From Verrucomicrobiota bacterium JB023 (GTDB taxonomy: Bacteria > Verrucomicrobiota > Verrucomicrobiia > Verrucomicrobiales > Akkermansiaceae), in contig JAUTCR010000062.1 of the NCBI GenBank assembly GCA_030673895.1, positions 1-64,000 on the forward strand: DNA of 64,000 bases. The letters are read 5' to 3'. Position numbers and translations under genes: made by a program. The first letter of the stretch is position 1. Each line of letters starts with the position of its first letter. The notes under the pieces were generated by a model that made no database searches, was not told the origin of the DNA, and saw only the letters and a program-made list of their open reading frames with translations. Shown in pieces: positions 53,927 through 62,745 of this stretch.

Positions 53927-55159
53927 ATGCCAGATCAAAGTTTAATCGTTATCGGTGGAGGTGCCGCCGGCTTTTTCGGTGCTATCGCGGCAGCCGAACA
54001 AGGAGTGAAGGATATTCTGATACTCGAGAAGACGCGGGACGTCCTGACGAAAGTCCGCATCTCCGGAGGCGGACGATGCAATGTCACCCACGATTGCCCC
54101 GCTCCCCGAGATCTGGTCAAAAACTATCCTCGTGGCCATCGGAGCCTTCACGGTCCCTTCTCCCGCTTCAACGCCACCGACACCATCGCTTGGTTCGACG
54201 AGCATGGCGTTTCCTTGAAAACCGAGCCCGACGGCAGGATGTTTCCCGCCACGAATACCTCGGAAACCATCGTGCAATGTCTCTGTCACACGGCCCGTGA
54301 ACTCGGAATCCAGTGGCAGACTCGAACCGGGGTCACCGGCTTGGAGAAATTCGAGAAACACTTCGCCGTCCATTTAGCGGACGGGCAAATCATCACGGCG
54401 AGACGGGTTCTGGTTGCCACCGGCGGCTTGCGAAGCCGCGAAGCCCAACTTGCCGTCCAAGAAGCTGAGCACGAGTTCACCAAGCCAGTTCCTTCGCTCT
54501 TCACCTTCCATATTGATGATGCGAGGCTTGCCGGGCTCTCTGGAACCTCCTCTCCCCTAGCCACCGCCAAGGCCGGCGGTCACACCACCTCCGGACCGAT
54601 CCTCATCACCCATTGGGGCCTTAGCGGACCCGCTATCCTCAAATTATCCGCCTGGGCGGCCCGGGAACTCGCCGAAAAAGATTATCAATTTACAGTGACC
54701 GTGAATTGGACGGGGCAAATGAATCCGGAAGAGGCGCGTCAAATTCTCTTGAAGGAAAGAGAAAATCACCCAACCCGGCAGATCTTGAAACGTTCATTGT
54801 TCAATGACCTGCCCCAGCGACTTTGGGCCCGCCTCTGCCTTGCGGCCGGAATCGCGGAGCAGGAAACGTGGGCCAACCTCAAGAAGAACCACTTGCACGG
54901 CCTCACCTCCCAGCTGACTGCCTGTCAATTTCAAGTCACGGGTAAGTCGACGAATAAAGACGAATTTGTCACCTGTGGCGGAGTCCAGCTGAAGGATTTG
55001 AATCTTAAAACAATGGAGTCCAAATCGAATCCCGGCCTTCACTTCGCCGGAGAGGTCCTTGATGTCGATGGCATCACGGGTGGTTTTAACTTTCAAGCAG
55101 CCTGGACCACCGGTTATCTGGCCGGCTCCAGCATTGCCACCTCCTTGAGTCCCGCCTGA
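53927..55159 (+). CDS. FAD-dependent oxidoreductase of the BaiN/HI0933 family
   Basis: This 410-residue flavoprotein has the N-terminal FAD loop VIGGGAAGFFGA (about 7-18), RISGGGRCNVTH (about 44-55) and the C-terminal GGVQLKDLN (about 345-353) and FAGEVLDVDGITGGFNFQAAW region typical of the HI0933/YhiN/BaiN family (ends FAGEV and FQAAW). Its reaction is unknown; relatives act on steroids or other substrates. The start at 53927 matches the family; the 44 residues that precede it in frame look non-native. Confidence 0.9.
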   Translation: MPDQSLIVIGGGAAGFFGAIAAAEQGVKDILILEKTRDVLTKVRISGGGRCNVTHDCPAPRDLVKNYPRGHRSLHGPFSRFNATDTIAWFDEHGVSLKTEPDGRMFPATNTSETIVQCLCHTARELGIQWQTRTGVTGLEKFEKHFAVHLADGQIITARRVLVATGGLRSREAQLAVQEAEHEFTKPVPSLFTFHIDDARLAGLSGTSSPLATAKAGGHTTSGPILITHWGLSGPAILKLSAWAARELAEKDYQFTVTVNWTGQMNPEEARQILLKERENHPTRQILKRSLFNDLPQRLWARLCLAAGIAEQETWANLKKNHLHGLTSQLTACQFQVTGKSTNKDEFVTCGGVQLKDLNLKTMESKSNPGLHFAGEVLDVDGITGGFNFQAAWTTGYLAGSSIATSLSPA

Positions 55160-55257
55160 TCGCAATTGCTCGTTGGATTTGCCCCCTGAAACGACTCGGA
55201 TTTCACCTCAATCCGGTGATGACGAGCTCTTCCGCTCATATAGGGGCAGCGCAGAAC

Positions 55258-55752
55258 TCAATCTACTCTTCGATGGGGTGAGGCGCTCGTCTGCCCCCTG
55301 CCAGTTTTGCCTGAATGAGCCGGTAAGCTCCCGAAAAACGAACGGAAGTCGGCGGTCGTTTCTGGAGGAAGTTCCTCGTAGGTAATGATGATTTCGTCGG
55401 TATTGAGGAAGTTTCCAAGCTCCTCGGCAATCGCATCGACCCTCCGCGGTTCATTAGCAGGGGAGGAAATTCCGACAATCAATCCTCCATCGGCGAGAAA
55501 GAATGCCATTGCATGCTCGGCTCGATCCTCAGCTCGCCAATAAACCGCATAAGCTTCGGTGGTTTCGTTGCAGCAATGCCGGATCAGATCCGAGACCTGA
55601 TCATAAACGACACGCGGTGAGTCAGCGTATTGCGGGATCTCATACTCGTCGGCCGATTCGCTGCGCTTGGGGAAGAATCGGTCAAGGAAGTCGATGATGG
55701 CCTGTTCGGAGCGTGTGCTTGCCAGGGCGTAGATATCGGCGAATTCAGGCAC
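55258..55752 (-). CDS. Protein of unknown function
   Basis: This protein of about 164 residues is read on the minus strand from a GTG at 55752 (or a TTG at 55788). It contains AVYWRAEDRAEHAMAFFLADGGLIVGISSP (ends AVYWR and GISSP), an alpha/beta pattern with an acidic middle, and a helical DFLDRFFPKRSESADEYEIP segment. I recognise no family. The composition is that of a real cytosolic protein. It lies between the flavoprotein gene (convergent) and recA. Confidence 0.55.
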   Translation of the reverse strand: MPEFADIYALASTRSEQAIIDFLDRFFPKRSESADEYEIPQYADSPRVVYDQVSDLIRHCCNETTEAYAVYWRAEDRAEHAMAFFLADGGLIVGISSPANEPRRVDAIAEELGNFLNTDEIIITYEELPPETTADFRSFFGSLPAHSGKTGRGQTSASPHRRVD

Positions 55753-55907
55753 AGGCCAATTCCTCCTTCCGCGACCAAACGAGAGCAAGGACTCTTCAAT
55801 AGAGCAAAAGCGAGAGTCGGCGTGTCTCGGGCTTGGACTCCAAACCCAAGATCATCCAACTGGTCTCGCTTCAAAAGCGAATCGCCAACTTGCGGGAAAG
55901 TCTGCCG

Positions 55908-56987
55908 TCAGCTTGCTGCAAGGGCTTCTTTCACCTTCCCCTCGATGTCGAGATAAAGCTCTTCGTTCTCCTTAAGAGCGTTTTTCGTGCCGTCCCGACC
56001 CTGTCCAAGCTGGTTGCCATCGTAGCTGAACCAGCTTCCCCGCTTCTGCACGATCCCAAACTCCAAGGCCAAATCGAGGAGGGAACCCACTGAAGAGATG
56101 CCCTCGTTATACATGATATCGAATTCAGCTTCCGTAAATGGAGGAGCCACCTTGTTCTTGACCAGCTTGATCTTCGTCCGGCTTCCCTGAACCGTACCGT
56201 CACTGGCCTTAATCTGGCCGATACGACGAATATCAACCCGAACGGAGGCAAAGAACTTGAGGGCACGACCACCGGGGGTGGTCTCCGGGCTCCCGAACAT
56301 CACCCCGATTTTTTCGCGAATCTGGTTGGTAAAGAGACAGACGGTCCGAGCCTTGGAAATTGCCCCGGTCAGCTTCCTCATTGCCGAGCTCATCAAACGG
56401 GCTTGGGCACCTACCGTGGCATCGCCAATCTCGCCATCGAGCTCTTGGCGCGTCACCAACGCAGCCACGGAATCCAACACGATCACATCAATCGCATTTG
56501 AGCGAACCAACGTCTCACAAATCTGCAAGGCTTCCTCACCAGAAGAAGGCTGGGACACCAGCAGGTTGTCCACATCGACACCCAAACGTCTCGCGTAGGC
56601 GGGATCCAAGGCGTGCTCTACGTCAATGAATGCCGCCAAGCCACCCGCCTTTTGCGCCTGCGCGATGGCGGTCAAAGTCAGAGTCGTCTTACCCGAGCTC
56701 TCCGGTCCAAAAACCTCGACAATTCGCCCGCGAGGAAAGCCGCCCACTCCCAGTGCGCGGTCGATTAACAAATTACCAGTGGGAATGGCGTCGACGTCCA
56801 TGCTGGTCTCGTCACCGAGGCGCATGATGGCCGCCTCACCAAAGTCCTTTTGGATCTGGGTAATCGCCAGATCGAGATTCTTGCGGCGCGCGGCAACGAC
56901 CTTGTCGTCTCCGGAGGAGGGTTTGCGTGATTTGCTCTTTTCGGACATTGCGGGCTTTTTTTCAGCTTCTTCGGAGGCGGAGACCAT
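55908..56987 (-). CDS. recA: RecA recombinase
   Basis: RecA forms filaments on single-stranded DNA, drives strand exchange and triggers LexA self-cleavage. The 359-residue protein has Walker A GPESSGKT (94-101), Walker [11 protein letters not shown] (about 168-177), the DNA-binding loops [11 protein letters not shown] and [11 protein letters not shown], and a shortened C-terminal tail. The N-terminal extension of about 30 residues is charged and serine-rich. A LexA-like box and a hairpin lie upstream. Confidence 0.98.
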   Translation of the reverse strand: MVSASEEAEKKPAMSEKSKSRKPSSGDDKVVAARRKNLDLAITQIQKDFGEAAIMRLGDETSMDVDAIPTGNLLIDRALGVGGFPRGRIVEVFGPESSGKTTLTLTAIAQAQKAGGLAAFIDVEHALDPAYARRLGVDVDNLLVSQPSSGEEALQICETLVRSNAIDVIVLDSVAALVTRQELDGEIGDATVGAQARLMSSAMRKLTGAISKARTVCLFTNQIREKIGVMFGSPETTPGGRALKFFASVRVDIRRIGQIKASDGTVQGSRTKIKLVKNKVAPPFTEAEFDIMYNEGISSVGSLLDLALEFGIVQKRGSWFSYDGNQLGQGRDGTKNALKENEELYLDIEGKVKEALAAS

Positions 56988-57004
56988 GACTTTCTGAATT
57001 GATT

Positions 57005-57035
57005 CGGGTCATTCCTACCGTCGAGGAATGACCCG
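57005..57035 (-). other. 12-bp perfect hairpin in the recA leader
   Basis: CGGGTCATTCCT (57005-57016) and AGGAATGACCCG (57024-57035) are perfectly complementary around a 7-base loop. It lies 18 bases before the recA ATG and after the stop of the upstream thioredoxin-fold gene. There is no T-run, so it is not a plain terminator; it may regulate recA translation or stabilise the mRNA. Confidence 0.7.
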
Positions 57036-57049
57036 GTCAACCAAAAAGG

Positions 57050-57063
57050 TGTTCATGAGAACC
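57050..57063. promoter_or_regulatory. LexA-like (SOS) operator upstream of recA
   Basis: TGTTC-ATGA-GAACC (57050-57063) differs in one base from TGTTC-N4-GAACA, which I recall as the LexA motif of Verrucomicrobia. It lies 63 bp upstream of the recA start. Damage control by LexA is therefore likely (inference). Confidence 0.55.
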
Positions 57064-57107
57064 TTTGTTCAAACGATTCTCACGAATAAATTAGATGAGA
57101 AGAGAAA

Positions 57108-58028
57108 TTATTCGGTTTCTTCCTCACCCGCAGCCGCGGCTTTTTCTTCGAGGGCGGCGGTGATGTTCTCCTTGAACATCGGCACCATTTGCGCGAGCTC
57201 GGAATCCGGCTTCACTGCGGCCATCTCATCCAGTGCGGTGAAGGACTTCTCCTTTTCACCTTTTTCAACGAGAGCCATGATGCGCCCCATCATAACGTGC
57301 TGACGATTCTCGCCTTCCGGGTTGTGCTCAGCGAGGAAGCTGTCGGCAGTTTCAATAGCCGCGTCGTATTCTCCGGAACCCAATTGCTCTCCAATCTTGG
57401 TTTCGAACTCCATGACGGCTGCGGAGTAAGCAAGTTCCTTCTGAAGACCGGTTTTGTCTTCCGGGTCGAGCTTCTTCAGCTCGGCAAGTTCTTCGGAGTA
57501 GTGCTCTGTGATGTCGATGCCTTCAAGGCTCTTGAGGAAACTGGCAAGCGCTTCCGCCCTCTCTTCGCCTTCGGCCTCGTTAAGCGCCTCGAGAGGATCA
57601 TCCAGGTTGTCGATGTGGCTGAGATAAGCCTCCGCGCCGCCTTCTTGATAACCGGTCACGGCGAAGGGCCGCGCCTCGCTATCGAAAAGAATCACGGTAG
57701 GAAAGCCTTGGATGCCATACTCTTGCGCAACCTGCTCGTTCTTCGCCTTCTGCTCGGGGGTGATCAGGCTCTCATCCTGGGGGAAATCGAGCTCAACGAG
57801 CACATAATCCTCGGCGATTTTCTCGAATTCCGGCTGGTCAAAAACTTCATCCTTCAACCGGATACACCAGACGCACCAGTCCGAGCCGGTGAAGTCGACC
57901 AGCATCTTCTTATCTTGCTCTGCTGCAGCCTTTTTGCCTGCTTCGAAATCTTCCAGCCAGGTCAGTTCCGCATATCCCGTCGAGGCCAAACCTCCGAGAA
58001 CCGCCATGGTCACAATCGTGTTTTTCAT
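57108..58028 (-). CDS. Exported thioredoxin-fold protein with CVWC site
   Basis: This 306-residue exported protein has a signal peptide (about 1-20), a thioredoxin-fold domain (about 22-135) with the unusual active site WCVWC (C52, C55) and a cis-Pro motif IQGFPTVILF, then a helical, Glu/Ala-rich C-terminal part, perhaps tetratricopeptide-like (about 140-290). It is a paralogue of the next gene upstream, 65 bp away, and the two share FTGSDWC. Such thioredoxin-fold proteins act on periplasmic disulphides (inference). Confidence 0.85.
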   Translation of the reverse strand: MKNTIVTMAVLGGLASTGYAELTWLEDFEAGKKAAAEQDKKMLVDFTGSDWCVWCIRLKDEVFDQPEFEKIAEDYVLVELDFPQDESLITPEQKAKNEQVAQEYGIQGFPTVILFDSEARPFAVTGYQEGGAEAYLSHIDNLDDPLEALNEAEGEERAEALASFLKSLEGIDITEHYSEELAELKKLDPEDKTGLQKELAYSAAVMEFETKIGEQLGSGEYDAAIETADSFLAEHNPEGENRQHVMMGRIMALVEKGEKEKSFTALDEMAAVKPDSELAQMVPMFKENITAALEEKAAAAGEEETE

Positions 58029-58093
58029 GTCGCCGTTAAGACGGACTCGGAAGGACGATTAGTCAAATTGATTCCCTCCAATCGTGCGGAAAG

Positions 58094-59470
58094 TCAGTTT
58101 CTCTCCTGCAGAGCACGGGCTTTCTCCCGAAGAGCCTCCGCCTTCTCCTTCAGTTCATTGGCCTCTTGCTCAAGGGTTTCCACCTCGGGAGCCTGCTGCT
58201 CGCCCTCGGGGGCTTGCTCTTCGTCAGCAGGAGTCTCCTCGTCCTGCTCGTCGGTAAGGGGAATCTCTTCGCCCTCAAGCTTGCTTTGGTCGCCGCGCGT
58301 TTTTTCCTCATCCGCATGGGCTTTGAGATGCTTCTTGTCCAGCTCGGCCCGCTTCGCTTCCAGGCGCGCCACCTCGTCGCGAGCTTTTTGCAGCGCTTTC
58401 TCTGCTTCAGCGAGTTCCGTATGCACCGTCTCGAGCTCGGCGACCGCTTTCTCACGGACTGGGTCCGGGCCACCAGCAGCCTTCGCCTCTGTCCGAGAGA
58501 CCGGGCCTTCGCCACTCCGCTCGGTGGCCGTGGGGGCCATCTCGGCTGGTTCCGCCGGGCGGGACGGCTTGGTTTTAGGCTCCTTGCCCATCTGGGCCTT
58601 GGCCCGGGCCCTCATCGTCAGGGCCTGCTTGGCCATGGGCGTGCCTCGAGCGATGCGAGCCAGATCGGTCGCCGTCTCGTAGGCTCCTTCATAATTTGCA
58701 ATATTGATTTGGCAGTAGTAGCGGAAGGCCAGAGCCGCCCGCTTCTCGCTCACCGAGGCTTTCTCATTCTCGTAACTTTCATTCGCACGGGCGATCGCTT
58801 CCTCGAATTTCCCCACGGTCATGAGGGCTTGGACATCGGTCTTCAACTCCTCGAGCCTCTCCGCTTCATAGATCCTTCTGACGAGAGGAGATTCATCATT
58901 GGATAACTTCCGCAACTCCTCCACCAACTCTCGATAGACGGTCGTAATGGTGCCGCTCGGCACGACGCCCAAGGCTTCTTCCAAGGCCGCAATCTGCTCC
59001 TCAGGCTGTTGAGCGACTTCATACTTTTCCAGAGCCGCGTCTCGTTTCTCTTTCTTGCGCTCTTGGAGCTTGATGTTCTCGAGGTAATCGTCGGTGCCCC
59101 AATCGCGCTCATAACTGACGAGACCGTAGGGCTTTGCCTCGCTATCGGCGAGGACTAGCGCGGGATAGCCGGGCACGCCATAGTGAATTCGCAGAGGCTC
59201 ATTGCTTCGGCTCAGCTCTGGATTCCCCATCGGGAAGTCGACGGTCACGAGAACGTAGTCATCTTCCAGCGTATTTTGGAAGACGTCCTTGGAGAGAACT
59301 CCTTCGGCCAGCTTTTGACACTTATCACACCAGTCAGAACCGGTGAACGAGATCACCATGTCCTTCTCGCTCGATGCGGCTGCCTCCCGGGCAGCGGCAA
59401 AATCCGTCATCCACTCGGCGGCGACCAGTCCCGCCGAGCCCACGAAACAAAGCAAAATCGTTCTTAACAT
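58094..59470 (-). CDS. Exported thioredoxin-fold protein with coiled-coil tail
   Basis: This 458-residue exported protein has a signal peptide (about 1-18), a thioredoxin fold (about 20-130) with WCDKC (C48, C51) and cis-Pro VPGYPALVLA, a helical middle (about 150-275) and a long, highly charged coiled-coil tail (about 330-458, rich in Glu/Ala/Lys/Arg). The domain order matches the neighbour at 57108 with an added tail. The tail could hold a partner or tether the redox domain at the envelope (inference). Confidence 0.85.
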   Translation of the reverse strand: MLRTILLCFVGSAGLVAAEWMTDFAAAREAAASSEKDMVISFTGSDWCDKCQKLAEGVLSKDVFQNTLEDDYVLVTVDFPMGNPELSRSNEPLRIHYGVPGYPALVLADSEAKPYGLVSYERDWGTDDYLENIKLQERKKEKRDAALEKYEVAQQPEEQIAALEEALGVVPSGTITTVYRELVEELRKLSNDESPLVRRIYEAERLEELKTDVQALMTVGKFEEAIARANESYENEKASVSEKRAALAFRYYCQINIANYEGAYETATDLARIARGTPMAKQALTMRARAKAQMGKEPKTKPSRPAEPAEMAPTATERSGEGPVSRTEAKAAGGPDPVREKAVAELETVHTELAEAEKALQKARDEVARLEAKRAELDKKHLKAHADEEKTRGDQSKLEGEEIPLTDEQDEETPADEEQAPEGEQQAPEVETLEQEANELKEKAEALREKARALQERN

Positions 59471-59527
59471 GGCAAAGCCTTACCGAAGCGATTGTCCCGC
59501 CGCAAGCGATCTCGCCAGATTTGCACA

Positions 59528-60127
59528 CTACTCGACTAGCAGGGCCTGCAGCTCGTGGGTCCGTTGCTTCTTGGGAACGGACGGTCCATTGTAGCCCAGC
59601 AGGCGAAAACCCGAACTCTTGAGTTCAAGACGAGTCAGCTCCGTTTTCAAGGCCTCCTTGGCCTTCTCCAGAGCCTCATCCGAGCGGGCCCCCTGCCAAG
59701 CATAAGAGAGCACCCGGGCCGCGGGGACATCCTTCACCTCCACCGTTTCGCCATCCGCACCGGCCTCACCCACCGTCGGATTTTGGTAGAGGAAGGCCAT
59801 TGAGGTCATTTCCATCCCCTCCTCCTCTTCTTCCATGGTCATCTCGACAGGAGCAGTCATGGGGATATCCCGCGACTTGATGTGGCGGAAGAGCTTCCAG
59901 AAGGAAGAGCCCGAACGTCCGCCCTCGGTGAAGGCAGCGCGGTAGGCGGGATAAGTCTTCTCCACCACTTCACCGAAAGGTCCCGGCGCGGGCCAACCCT
60001 GCGGCAACTTGGCCTCATTGACATAGCCAGTAGGCGCTCCCTCCAATGGAGTCGACGGCGTGGGTTCGGCACAACCAGTGGCAACCAAGAGCGCAAGTGA
60101 GCAGAGCGAGATGAGCGGGGTTTTCAT
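59528..60127 (-). CDS. SOUL haem-binding-family lipoprotein
   Basis: This 199-residue lipoprotein has a lipobox ATGC with C19. The mature part is a SOUL-type domain (about 50-195): VVEKTYPAYRAAFTEGG, FRHIKSRDIPMTAPVEMT (about 81-98), AFLYQNP and ARVLSYAWQGA. SOUL proteins bind haem or porphyrin; in bacteria their role is unclear. A run of Glu/Met (MEEEEEGMEM) lies in the middle. It is separate from its neighbours. Confidence 0.88.
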   Translation of the reverse strand: MKTPLISLCSLALLVATGCAEPTPSTPLEGAPTGYVNEAKLPQGWPAPGPFGEVVEKTYPAYRAAFTEGGRSGSSFWKLFRHIKSRDIPMTAPVEMTMEEEEEGMEMTSMAFLYQNPTVGEAGADGETVEVKDVPAARVLSYAWQGARSDEALEKAKEALKTELTRLELKSSGFRLLGYNGPSVPKKQRTHELQALLVE

Positions 60128-60184
60128 GGATTGCCCCTAAAATCGCGCCACTTTCAGATGCCGCAAGTTCTTTGCGACGCTCGG

Positions 60185-61639
60185 TCAGGAGAGCTGGGCC
60201 GTCCCGTAGAGGGTGTAACCCGTTGAGTCTTCAATGTGGACGGGAAAGATCTCTCCAGTCATGCGCTCGGCATCGCCATCGAAGATCACAATCTTGTTCT
60301 GGCTTGTCCGGCCGCTAAGGCGCTCCTTGTTCGTCTTGCTGGGCCCTTCGCACAGCACCTCCTGTTGGGTGCCAATGAGTGCGGCATTCTTCGCCGTGGT
60401 CAGCTCTCCCTGCACTCGGAGGAGTTCCTGATTCCTCTCCTCCTTCACCCGCTCGGCCAATTGCCCGTCCATCTCGGCGGCGGGCGTATCCTTCCGCTTC
60501 GAGTAGCGGAAGATGAAGCTGTTGTCGAACTCGAGGCGCTTGACGCAATCGACTGTCTGCTGGAAGTCCTCTTCAGTCTCGCCCGGGAAGCCGACGATGA
60601 TATCGGTAGTGATGGCGAGATCGGGGCGGGCCGCCTTCATTTTCTCGCAGATGGTGATGAACTTCTCGTTTTTATAAGGGCGGCGCATCAGCTTGAGGAT
60701 GCGGTCGCTCCCGCTCTGCATGGGGAAGTGAATGTGCGAGCACAGCTTGGGCAGATAGGTGAAGGCTTCTACAAGGTCATCACGATAACCAATCGGATGA
60801 GGACTGGTGAAGCGGATGCGCTCAATGCCCTCGACCTCATGGACAGCTTCCAGCAATTGCACGAAAGGAGACTTGCCATCGACTTTGTCGAACTCCGTCC
60901 GGCCATAGAGATTCACAATCTGGCCGAGCAAGGTGACCTCCTTCACGCCCTCGTCACGGAGGTGGCGAACCTCGTCGACAATCTCATTAATTGGCCGTCC
61001 GCGCTCCTTCCCCCGGGTGTCGGGGACGATGCAAAAGCTGCAGCGCATGTTGCACCCTTGCATGATACTGACGAATGAGGTCGCCCGCCGCTGCGCCGAA
61101 GGAATGTGATCGCGGATCGTGTTCTGGCTCCCCGCCTCTTCCTCGATATCGACCAAACCCGCCGAGAGGGGGCGAATTTTGCCTTTGCCATCAAACTTCG
61201 AGCGGCGCTCGATTAAGGCCTCATCCTCGACGCGTGCGGTAACCATCTCCGCCCCGACCTCGTCCATGCGCTCGACCATGCGGCGCTTCAGGATCTGATC
61301 CACGTAGTGAAAGACCCGGTGATACTTCTGTGTCCCCACCACCACGTCGAGGTGAGGGATTCGTTCAAAGAGTTCCTCGCCGCGACTCTGGGCCATGCAG
61401 CCCATGAAGCCATAGACTACGTGGGGACGGGCTTCACGCCACTTGCCCATCATCCCCATCTTGCCCAATGCCTTTTGCTCGGCCTGATCGCGGACCGAGC
61501 AGGTGTTGATCAAGATGGCGTCGGCATCCGACTCGTCCAGCGTCACGGTATAGCCACCGTCGACGAACTCCCGGGCGACCTGTTCGGAGTCGCGGGCGTT
61601 CATCTGGCATCCGTAGGTTTTGATGAATACTTTGGGCAT
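60185..61639 (-). CDS. miaB: tRNA-2-methylthio-N6-dimethylallyladenosine synthase
   Basis: MiaB is a radical-SAM enzyme with two 4Fe-4S clusters that adds the methylthio group to i6A37 of tRNA. The 484-residue protein has the first cluster cysteines in TYGCQMN (C11), NTCSVRDQAEQ (near 47) and FMGCMAQ (near 81), the radical-SAM motif CNMRCSFC (about 197-204), and a C-terminal TRAM domain. The usual N in LLGQNVNSYG is I here (LLGQIVNLYG), a minor change. Length is normal. Confidence 0.96.
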   Translation of the reverse strand: MPKVFIKTYGCQMNARDSEQVAREFVDGGYTVTLDESDADAILINTCSVRDQAEQKALGKMGMMGKWREARPHVVYGFMGCMAQSRGEELFERIPHLDVVVGTQKYHRVFHYVDQILKRRMVERMDEVGAEMVTARVEDEALIERRSKFDGKGKIRPLSAGLVDIEEEAGSQNTIRDHIPSAQRRATSFVSIMQGCNMRCSFCIVPDTRGKERGRPINEIVDEVRHLRDEGVKEVTLLGQIVNLYGRTEFDKVDGKSPFVQLLEAVHEVEGIERIRFTSPHPIGYRDDLVEAFTYLPKLCSHIHFPMQSGSDRILKLMRRPYKNEKFITICEKMKAARPDLAITTDIIVGFPGETEEDFQQTVDCVKRLEFDNSFIFRYSKRKDTPAAEMDGQLAERVKEERNQELLRVQGELTTAKNAALIGTQQEVLCEGPSKTNKERLSGRTSQNKIVIFDGDAERMTGEIFPVHIEDSTGYTLYGTAQLS

Positions 61640-61720
61640 CGCACAAGCCCGCCGAAGTCGGCGGGGCGGGAGGCTATATCCGAATTCAGGAAAAATTCAA
61701 TGGCAGGATTCAGAGCCTCC

Positions 61721-62596
61721 TCATGAGGTCTCCGCTGCTTCCTGACTCGATTCGCTCTCCGCGCCGGAAGAGAGAAGCTCTTGGATCTTGAAGGCCGGGA
61801 TGCAGTTCTTGATCACCATCTGCAGAACGTCCTCTCCCCGCTGGCCCTTTTTCCCATACTTGATTCCCGAGGTATTGCTGACGATGCCAACCACCTCGTT
61901 GTGACTGTTGAGGATCGGCCCCCCGGAGGAACCGCGGGCATAATCTGCCGTAATCGCCATGAAGGGCACCTTGGGAGCCTTGCGCTTGTTCGTTCGCTTG
62001 AAGTAGTAGCGGCTAATCTCCCCGTAAGTGTGCGTGTAGAAGCGGCGGTCGGGATGGCTCACGCAATAGACCGGTGCGCCCACGGGCTCGGGCTCTTTCA
62101 CGATTGGCAGGGTCGAAATACCTTCTGCCCGGGCGCGGAAGATGGCGATATCATTAAGCTTATCCGCGAGAAGCACTTCGGTAATGGGATAAACCTCACC
62201 CGTCACCGAGACCACCGCAGCCATCTCGCCCTTCATCCCGGCAAAGACGTGGTAGTTCGTGCAAAAGACCCCGTCCTGGCCGATGGCCCAAGCGGTGGCG
62301 AAACCGGCCGCGTGCCATTTGTCGCACTTTCCGCAATCATACACCGCACTGATGCTATAGATCGCGTCCTCCACCCTCTCCGGAGCCTGCCCCACCTGCA
62401 GAGCGTCCAGGCCCACCGGCTTTTTCAGCGTTGCCAAAACCTCCTCCAGCCGGGGCACTTCCTCGTCTTCCGCCCAGACCGCGGCCTCGTCCTCGAAACT
62501 AGCGATGATCGCCAAATCATCGACGATAAGAGGCATTTCCGCAGCCAGCGGGGCAGCCATCAGGCCGGCCAAGATGAGTGAGCGAGTGCTTTTCAT
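61721..62596 (-). CDS. Exported trypsin-like serine protease
   Basis: This 291-residue exported protein has a signal peptide (about 1-19) and a trypsin-like fold. The catalytic triad is H116 in TNYHVF, D149 in LNDIAIF and S224 in ARGSSGGPI. A CGKC pair (88-91) lies just before the domain, perhaps a zinc or disulphide site. There is no PDZ domain, so it is not a DegP. It starts at the ATG at 62596; a start 21 bases upstream is less likely. Confidence 0.88.
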   Translation of the reverse strand: MKSTRSLILAGLMAAPLAAEMPLIVDDLAIIASFEDEAAVWAEDEEVPRLEEVLATLKKPVGLDALQVGQAPERVEDAIYSISAVYDCGKCDKWHAAGFATAWAIGQDGVFCTNYHVFAGMKGEMAAVVSVTGEVYPITEVLLADKLNDIAIFRARAEGISTLPIVKEPEPVGAPVYCVSHPDRRFYTHTYGEISRYYFKRTNKRKAPKVPFMAITADYARGSSGGPILNSHNEVVGIVSNTSGIKYGKKGQRGEDVLQMVIKNCIPAFKIQELLSSGAESESSQEAAETS

Positions 62597-62745
62597 GTCG
62601 GCAAAATTATCCCCCACCGGTCAAGTCACAAGAGTGAGCGGACAAAAAGAGCGGTAACGGCTGGCATCAGGGGATTTTCGAAGTGGATTGCAACTTTCTC
62701 TCCGCTCCTTACGTTTCGCTGGAGAACGCCTGAATCAATCAACGT

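Noticed and set aside
57189-58682. A 497-codon plus-strand frame opposite the tandem thioredoxin-fold genes.
   Set aside because: Antisense shadow with a Ser/Arg-rich low-complexity end that mirrors the coiled-coil of the real gene.
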